Shown: one piece after another, positions 58,998 to 64,000 of the stretch
Numbering within the stretch: the stretch's first letter is position 1
Layout of the letters: each line of letters begins with the position of its first letter
Source: Enterococcus rotai
GTDB lineage: Bacteria > Bacillota > Bacilli > Lactobacillales > Enterococcaceae
NCBI RefSeq assembly: GCF_001465345.1
Contig: NZ_CP013655.1
Span: 3,128,425-3,192,424 of the forward strand
Direction of reading: 5' to 3'
DNA length: 64,000 bases
The notes under the pieces: generated by a model
What the model was told of the DNA's origin: nothing
Seen by the model: the letters and a program-made list of their open reading frames with translations, nothing else
The model's database searches: none
Made by a program: the position numbers and the translations under genes

Positions 58998-59081
58998 ATT
59001 ATATACAATAATTCGTTTTTAATCTATATTTTTTTTGTAAAAAGATAAAATCTCACTGAACAACACTAAAACACGAATATT
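58998..59081 (-). promoter_or_regulatory. guaD promoter region with PurR-box-like sites
   Basis: The minus strand has TATAAT (58998-59003). CGAATTAT (59008-59015, minus) and CGAATATT (59074-59081, plus) are one base away from the PurR-box core. Their facing orientation is like that before guaC but the spacing is about 60 bases. Confidence 0.4.
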
Positions 59082-59085
59082 AAAT

Positions 59086-59128
59086 CAAAAAAACTTAAAC
59101 AAAATGAATGAAGCATTTTGTTTAAGTC
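59086..59128 (-). terminator. Terminator after the helicase gene
   Basis: The minus strand pairs ACTTAAACAAAATG perfectly with CATTTTGTTTAAGT around a 7-base loop, followed by TTTTTTG. Confidence 0.9.
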
Positions 59129-59144
59129 TTTAAAGAGAACTTTT

Positions 59145-61724
59145 TTAGATCCAAATCTTTTTTTGGATGACTTCTTTTGGAAGGGAGTCTCTACGTAACG
59201 CATACTTAGCAAGCTTAGCTTGAACAAGTTTTTTTCTTCCTTCTAGTTTTCTGGAGTAGATCAAGTTACTTTTACCTGGAAAATAGTGATTGATTGCAGT
59301 TTGATACATCATAGCCGTCTTTTTATTGCGACCAAATACCTCTGGCACACTAAGAATCTCAGCGTTTTTTAAATAAATAAAGTAGCGCGGATTCTCTATT
59401 GGTGAAAGAACTTCCTTCATCGTAGTATGAAAGAGCCGTTCTTCTTGGTAGTTTGCTTGAGTAAAATAACATGTACATTCACTAGTTGAAGCATTGATCG
59501 TGATTCTTTTTAAAGCATCTGACTCAAACATGCCAAGTTCCACAAATGTTTCCGTTACACTGAATGCCAAATAACGAATGTGGTCGACTTCCTTTTGCCA
59601 CTCTTTTTTTCTGACATATGCTTGATAGGTTTCCAAAACTTTTTCCCTATTGAAGGTCGCTAAAATTGCTAATCCATCCACACCGAAAATCATACCGCCT
59701 AAAATAGGATTCGCAATCATAGAGAAAATGCCAGCAATTGACAAAACTGCAATTCCTATCCCCGAATAAAGTCGCCCTTTATCAAAGTATTTAGCCGCTT
59801 GCGCCTTAACGACTAACAAAGGTGTGGTAGATTTATCTTCAGCTTGTTTTCTAATGATTAAAGGCATTGTCAAATGATTCCCTTTTTCTAACCCTTGTTT
59901 CCAACGTTGCTCCAACTGTTCCCTTTCATTGCACCAATACAGCATCTCTTGGTTGTAGACCGCAATTTCTTTTCCGGAACTAACACTTATTAGATCGAAA
60001 CGTTCTACACCACTTTCAATAACCGGCTGTGTCTCAAAAGTTAAACCACAGATGTAGCCCATACGTTTCATGATTCGGTTAAGGTCTATTTGCATAGAAA
60101 AGTCTAGTCCAGGTAGAACAACCGCTAAATGCCAGATATTCGTTGTTTTTCCTTTCTTATGCATTCGTAAGCCACGTCCTCTCAGTTGTTGAGTTTGAGT
60201 AAAAGAGGTAGCGTGATTTGCTAAAACAACCGTATTAATTGCAGGACAGTTCCAGCCTTCTCCAAGTAAACTACTGGTTCCAATCAGTAATTGAATCTCT
60301 TTTTGATCCACTAACTCCGTTAGAATGCTTAAAACTTTGGAACGCATTTGTTCATTAGAATAAACAACAACATATTTACTAAAATAAGGATGCTCGGTGA
60401 TTTTGATTGAACTGTCGGAAAATAAGGGTTGAAATTCTTTCGAAATAATTAAAAATTCGCCACAAACTGCAGCTAAATTTACATCTTCACTGAAAAAAGG
60501 AACTAGATAATCGAATATTGGAATCAAGCCGTACTCCAACTCACCATTTTTCCCAGCTAGAACCTCTTTTTTTATAAAATCTGTTAAAACTAAACCACAA
60601 AGGTCTCGACCCATTTTCTCATATTCACAAAGTAATATACGACAGATTGCTTCTTTTTTTTCAATTGGCGCTTGGTTCACTATACGATCTGAAAATTCTG
60701 GAAACAATTGCAACTGATTTTGGACTAGCCAACCTTTACTTTCTAAATAAGTAAATAAAGACAACTTGGGATCGCAGTCGTATAAATAAGTCAGCAAATG
60801 AATCAAATGTTTTTTTTCAAGTGTTGGGAAGGATAATTTTTCCCCTTGCGAGCATGACACACCTAACATGTGCCAATGTTGCTCCTCTAATTGATAACCA
60901 TGTAAATGTAAAAATAATAAAGCGCTTAAAAATACATCAAAAGATTGATAGATAAATTCCTCATGTTCTATTGGATTTTGGATAAAGCCTTTTTGCAACA
61001 GACAGTTTGAAATCTCAGTGCTTGCAACAATTGTTTCAACGATTTCAGATTGATTTTGCATAAATTCTTCGTAGCGTGCAATGATCCCTGTAGGTGCTGA
61101 AACTAAATAAAGATAGTCTTGGTGTGGCGCTAGCGCTTGCTCTTTAATTAATTGAGGAATCGCTATTTCTTCATCAATAGGTCCATTTAAAAGTTGATAT
61201 TGCTGCCATTCTTGTAAGTCAGCATCATATGGTGGCGTAGCTGTTAACGAAACAGTAATTAATTCCGGGGCTTCAATTTTTAAAGCAAGTAACACTTCCC
61301 CCCAGCTCTTCTTTAAGTGGTGTGCTTCATCTAAAACTAAAACACCGATTTTTTCTCTTTTAAAAAATGTTGGGTCATTTTTTAATCGACTGTAAATCGT
61401 CTGATAGGTTTCAACTGTAATCTCTTTTAATGAATCAATAGAATCAGAAACCTCAGATCGATCAGCTGTTTTTTTCAAAAATATTGTTTCTATTGTCCTA
61501 ATCCATTGCTGCTTCAATACTAAAGATGGCACTAAAATCAAGGTTTTCTCATTCAACTGGCGAATGATTTCGATCCCCAAGTATGTTTTGCCTGAACCCG
61601 GAGGTACAACTAGATGAACCGACTGATTCTCCTTGTAATTTGGTAGTCGTTCCAATAATTGCTTTTGGTATTTACGCCACGTTACAGTTTCACTTGTTAG
61701 AATCGTCATGAATTTTTTGTGCAT
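59145..61724 (-). CDS. SF2 DEAD/DEAH-box helicase with an internal membrane segment
   Basis: An 859-residue protein (start at 61724; ATG at 61709 also possible). Residues about 10-560 form an SF2 ATPase: Walker A VVPPGSGKTYLGIEI (about 39-53), DEAH in VLVLDEAHHLKK (about 130), SLTATPPYD, a large middle insert, then GTSSLLGEGWNCPAIN and motif VI TQTQQLRGRGLRMHKKG. Residues about 652-691 are strongly hydrophobic (two helices, GIGIAVLSIAGIFSMIA and GGMIFGVDGLAILATF), unusual for a helicase. A 170-residue C-terminal domain is unrecognised. It overlaps the preceding small membrane protein gene, so the two likely act together. A phage-defence or membrane-bound DNA/RNA processing role is only a guess. 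Confidence 0.85.
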   Translation of the reverse strand: MHKKFMTILTSETVTWRKYQKQLLERLPNYKENQSVHLVVPPGSGKTYLGIEIIRQLNEKTLILVPSLVLKQQWIRTIETIFLKKTADRSEVSDSIDSLKEITVETYQTIYSRLKNDPTFFKREKIGVLVLDEAHHLKKSWGEVLLALKIEAPELITVSLTATPPYDADLQEWQQYQLLNGPIDEEIAIPQLIKEQALAPHQDYLYLVSAPTGIIARYEEFMQNQSEIVETIVASTEISNCLLQKGFIQNPIEHEEFIYQSFDVFLSALLFLHLHGYQLEEQHWHMLGVSCSQGEKLSFPTLEKKHLIHLLTYLYDCDPKLSLFTYLESKGWLVQNQLQLFPEFSDRIVNQAPIEKKEAICRILLCEYEKMGRDLCGLVLTDFIKKEVLAGKNGELEYGLIPIFDYLVPFFSEDVNLAAVCGEFLIISKEFQPLFSDSSIKITEHPYFSKYVVVYSNEQMRSKVLSILTELVDQKEIQLLIGTSSLLGEGWNCPAINTVVLANHATSFTQTQQLRGRGLRMHKKGKTTNIWHLAVVLPGLDFSMQIDLNRIMKRMGYICGLTFETQPVIESGVERFDLISVSSGKEIAVYNQEMLYWCNEREQLEQRWKQGLEKGNHLTMPLIIRKQAEDKSTTPLLVVKAQAAKYFDKGRLYSGIGIAVLSIAGIFSMIANPILGGMIFGVDGLAILATFNREKVLETYQAYVRKKEWQKEVDHIRYLAFSVTETFVELGMFESDALKRITINASTSECTCYFTQANYQEERLFHTTMKEVLSPIENPRYFIYLKNAEILSVPEVFGRNKKTAMMYQTAINHYFPGKSNLIYSRKLEGRKKLVQAKLAKYALRRDSLPKEVIQKKIWI

Positions 61725-62079
61725 CCTTTCCTTGATTTCTTTGTTCCAAACGATCGATTTTTTCATGTAGTTCAGTAATTGTCTTTTGCAATTCATCATG
61801 CATAGTATCGTGCTTTTTATGTAACGTAGTCAAGCTATGATGAATAAGCGTGCCGCTCCCAGCTGCCAAAGAAGCACCTAGAGCACTTAAAACATTTGTA
61901 TAATTTCCCAGTATCAACTGCACATTAGCTGAAGGTTGCGCATTTTTCAATAGAGGTATCCACATAGTCAGTACCGCAAAAACAACTAAGTAGAAAAATA
62001 GGAATAAATAAATAAAAATAGACAGTTTACTTGATAATAAAGTTGGGATAGACGTTAAAAATTGATTGATTTTCTTCAT
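61690..62079 (-). CDS. Small membrane coiled-coil protein paired with the helicase
   Basis: A 129-residue protein. One strong membrane helix (about 18-41) is followed by a moderately hydrophobic stretch (LSALGASLAAGSGTLIHH, about 64-81) and a C-terminal coiled coil (HDELQKTITELHEKIDRLEQ, about 94-113) with a charged tail. The ATG at 62079 has AAAGGAG upstream. Its last codons overlap the helicase start by 35 bases (20 if the later start is used), so translation is coupled. I do not recognise the family. Confidence 0.75.
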   Translation of the reverse strand: MKKINQFLTSIPTLLSSKLSIFIYLFLFFYLVVFAVLTMWIPLLKNAQPSANVQLILGNYTNVLSALGASLAAGSGTLIHHSLTTLHKKHDTMHDELQKTITELHEKIDRLEQRNQGKDAQKIHDDSNK

Positions 62080-62291
62080 TTTTATGGACTCCTTTTTTTG
62101 TAGGTGGCTAATCGAACACTTATTCATTATGAGTGATAGTAAAATAAAAGTAAACCAGTCGTAAATCTTACAACAAGCGGTATTTTTGCTACTTATTTAA
62201 AAATCAAAACAAAAATGGCTCTGCCTTTTGATTCTAGTCAAAGTTGCGTTATACTTGAAGAAGAATCTTATTTACTAGGAGGCAACAAACT

Positions 62292-62918
62292 ATGTTGAAA
62301 ATCGAACGAATACAAACTGGCGTTATCCAAGAAAATTGTTACTTAATTTATAATGATACAAACCTTTTAATTATTGATCCTGGTGATGAAGCAACTAAAA
62401 TAGCCGCACTTATCCAAAAAACGGGTAAAAAGCCGATCGCAATTTTACTGACTCATACCCACTATGATCACATCGGTGCGGTTGAAGAGTTGCGCCATCT
62501 TTACACTATTCCAATGTATGTCAGCCCGCTTGAACAAGAATGGCTTTCAAACCCAATCTTCAATTTATCTGGTCTTGGCCGTCATAATGATATTGCCGAT
62601 ATTATCGTCCAACCTGCAGAAGTAGAATTTGAATTGACTGATTATAATTTGGGCGGTATCAACTTTTCAGTTGTACCAACGCCTGGACATTCAATTGGAA
62701 GTGTTAGTTTTGTTTTTGATGATTTTGTGGTGACAGGAGATGCGTTATTCAAAGGCAGTATTGGTAGAACGGATTTACACACTGGAGATATGCAGCAATT
62801 GCTACACAGTATCACTACTTACCTTTTCACATTGCCCGACGAGTTTCCAGCCTATCCTGGTCACGGTGATGCAACAACAATCGAACATGAGAAAAAAACA
62901 AATCCTTTCTTTAATTAA
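62292..62918 (+). CDS. Metallo-beta-lactamase fold hydrolase (glyoxalase II-like)
   Basis: A 208-residue binuclear metal hydrolase of the YcbL/GloB-like subgroup: TGVIQENCYLIYND at the start, the metal motif LLTHTHYDHIGAVE (about 56-69), TPGHSIGSVSFVF (about 138-150), TGDALFKGSIGRTDL and PGHGDATTIEHEK. The exact thioester substrate cannot be told. TAGGAGG precedes the ATG. A TTGATT/TATACT pair (16-base spacer) lies about 40 bases upstream. Confidence 0.9.
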   Translation: MLKIERIQTGVIQENCYLIYNDTNLLIIDPGDEATKIAALIQKTGKKPIAILLTHTHYDHIGAVEELRHLYTIPMYVSPLEQEWLSNPIFNLSGLGRHNDIADIIVQPAEVEFELTDYNLGGINFSVVPTPGHSIGSVSFVFDDFVVTGDALFKGSIGRTDLHTGDMQQLLHSITTYLFTLPDEFPAYPGHGDATTIEHEKKTNPFFN

Positions 62919-62940
62919 CACTTTTTAAACTCGTTGATTT

Positions 62941-63018
62941 GCTTTGAAACACAGTGAATAAAATGAACAGATGTTGAAAAGTACAAGGTGTAGCGAAGCG
63001 AAACGTTTTTACCCTGTG
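62941..63018 (+). repeat. Block B repeat next to A7
   Basis: Plus-strand copy of block B: GCTTTGAAACACAGTGAA, GATGTTGAAAAGTACAAGG, GTGTAGC, AACGTT, in the same order and just before a family A palindrome, as at 8850-8920. Confidence 0.85.
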
Positions 63019-63019
63019 C

Positions 63020-63129
63020 TATCCAACTTTGCAGGCTTGCCTTTCGAAAAAAAGACAAAATAGGCCCGTGACAAGAATAGCCACAATCCTATTTTCTTGT
63101 CAGAGTTGAACGAGCCTGCTGCGCTTTTA
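63020..63129 (+). repeat. Family A palindromic leader repeat, copy A7 (before gpmB)
   Basis: The base pairs GCAGGCT with AGCCTGC. Inner arms pair GACAAAATAGG with CCTATTTTCTTGTC. It ends GAACGAGCCTGCTGCGCTTTT before the gpmB Shine-Dalgarno. The apical part differs most from the other copies. It is the only plus-strand copy and precedes a plus-strand gene, so orientation follows the gene. Confidence 0.8.
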
Positions 63130-63149
63130 ATTTAAGGAGGAAATTTGAG

Positions 63150-63851
63150 ATGAATGAACCCACAACGTTATATATTATTCGTCATGGTAAAACAATGTTC
63201 AATACAATTGGTAGAACCCAAGGTTGGTCGGATACACCATTGAGTAAAGAAGGTGAAGAAGTCATTCACTATTTAGGTCTTGGTCTTAGCAATACGGAGT
63301 TCAAAGAAGCTTACTCTAGTGACAGTGGACGTGCCATGCAAACTGCTCGAATCATTTTACAAGAGCATTCTAATGGTCAATCGATTCCATATGGCACAGA
63401 CAGTCGTATCCGTGAGTGGTGTTTCGGCTCTTTAGATGGTGGATACGATGGTGAACTTTGGGGAGTTGTACCTAGAATTTTAGCGTTTAAAAACTATGAA
63501 GATATGATGACCAATAGAATCAGTTATAAAGATCTAGCGGATGCTATCATTGCGGCTGACACTGCAAATTGGGCGGAACCTTATGAAAAAATTCGTGAAC
63601 GAGTTTGGAGCGGATTTGAAGATATTGCTCATCATCGTGAGAAAGATGGCGGGGGCAATGTATTGATCGTCTCCCACGGTTTGACGATTTCATTTTTGAT
63701 GTCCTTAATTGATGATAGTTTACCGATGCAAATTGGTTTGGAAAATGGCAGTGTAACAAAACTTATCTATGAAAATGGCAAATTTACGATCGATACAGTC
63801 AATGATACTCATTATATTGAAGATGGCCGTCGTATTTCGAATCAACATTGA
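63150..63851 (+). CDS. gpmB: Histidine phosphatase family protein (GpmB-like)
   Basis: A 233-residue enzyme of the histidine phosphatase branch 1: catalytic LYIIRHGKTMFNTIGRTQGW (about 7-26), SDSGRAMQTARIIL (about 56-69), acid/base region REWCFGSLDGGYDGELWG, and the second catalytic His in VLIVSHGLTISFL. The family includes cofactor-dependent phosphoglycerate mutases and many phosphatases; here the substrate is open, and the symbol is only nominal. AAGGAGG precedes the ATG, right after repeat A7. Confidence 0.9.
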   Translation: MNEPTTLYIIRHGKTMFNTIGRTQGWSDTPLSKEGEEVIHYLGLGLSNTEFKEAYSSDSGRAMQTARIILQEHSNGQSIPYGTDSRIREWCFGSLDGGYDGELWGVVPRILAFKNYEDMMTNRISYKDLADAIIAADTANWAEPYEKIRERVWSGFEDIAHHREKDGGGNVLIVSHGLTISFLMSLIDDSLPMQIGLENGSVTKLIYENGKFTIDTVNDTHYIEDGRRISNQH

Positions 63852-63860
63852 TCCCCTTAA

Positions 63861-63906
63861 AAATAGACTGGAAAAAGCAGTTATTGCTTTTTCCAGTCTA
63901 TTTTTC
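63861..63906. terminator. Bidirectional terminator after gpmB
   Basis: AAAATAGACTGGAAAAAGCA pairs with TGCTTTTTCCAGTCTATTTT, perfect over the full 20 bases. Confidence 0.9.
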
Positions 63907-63936
63907 TCGATTTACGAATTAAATCCGCTAGAATTC

Positions 63937-64000
63937 TCAGTTCAATTCCTTTTTTACAATGCCAACGGCGCCTCTAGAATGCTTGATTTGCGTCAATGTT
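63937..64000 (-). CDS. C-terminal end of an unknown minus-strand gene (partial)
   Basis: On the minus strand a frame is open from the right edge and ends HSRGAVGIVKKELN then TGA at 63937-63939. The bidirectional terminator next to it fits two convergent genes. Too short to identify. Confidence 0.4.
   Translation of the reverse strand, partial: TLTQIKHSRGAVGIVKKELN

Overview
The window is about 64 kb of low-GC Firmicute chromosome. The gene content and order fit the genus Enterococcus, probably a species near the E. faecalis group: Eep-type RseP, PolC-type polymerase, heteromeric GlyQ/GlyS, the phoH-pgpH-ybeY-dgkA-era-recO cluster, and rpsB-tsf-pyrH-frr followed by uppS-cdsA-dxr-rseP-proS-polC. 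The species call is inference. No rRNA, tRNA, CRISPR array, prophage or transposase gene was seen. Nearly all genes up to about 62 kb are on the minus strand.

Layout in window coordinates. 1-4074: start of a probable uvrC, then trxA, mutS2, cvpA-like and zapA. 4350-15155: polC, proS, rseP, dxr, cdsA and uppS (replication, tRNA charging, membrane proteolysis, isoprenoid, phospholipid and cell-wall lipid carrier synthesis). 15376-19091: an FtsX-like permease, its ATPase and a kinase-less PASTA membrane protein, inserted between frr and uppS. 19321-22641: frr, pyrH, tsf, rpsB. 22837-24213: a decayed alpha-carbonic anhydrase lipoprotein gene and a TrmH-type rRNA methylase. 24334-25659 (plus strand): acyP and yidC. 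25706-30143: an apparent TetR-ended operon with a DAK2-DegV fusion and three membrane proteins. 30326-34124: glyQS behind a T-box leader, with a small unknown gene in between. 34124-41513: a broken AAA ATPase gene, then recO, era, dgkA, ybeY, pgpH, phoH, yqeY and rpsU. 41721-43105: a Zur-like regulator divergent from the PPDK regulator gene. 43170-46380: hom-thrC-thrB. 46515-50345: a CzrA-like ArsR regulator, proC, pgcA and a nitroreductase. 50377-53476: a divergent vitamin B6 salvage locus (MocR/PdxR regulator, pyridoxine kinase, ECF S component). 53537-54840: PadR plus a HAAS-domain membrane protein. 55044-58964: guaC and a pbuX-guaD purine salvage pair with PurR-box-like sites. 59145-62079: an SF2 helicase carrying an internal membrane segment, paired with a small membrane coiled-coil protein. 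62292-63851 (plus strand): a metallo-beta-lactamase-fold hydrolase and a histidine phosphatase.

The most striking unexplained structure is a family of about 110-120 bp imperfect palindromes. Most lie immediately before the ribosome binding sites of unrelated genes: trxA, polC (two copies), tsf, glyQ (two copies) and gpmB. Their stems covary between copies, and a second repeat block accompanies two of them and also occurs twice before the B6 regulator gene. Other leads are the membrane-linked helicase pair, the ABC-PASTA operon, the TetR/DAK2-DegV operon with a perfect 22-bp palindrome, and the 440-nt polC leader.

All functional names are read from motifs and known family features; no database search was possible.
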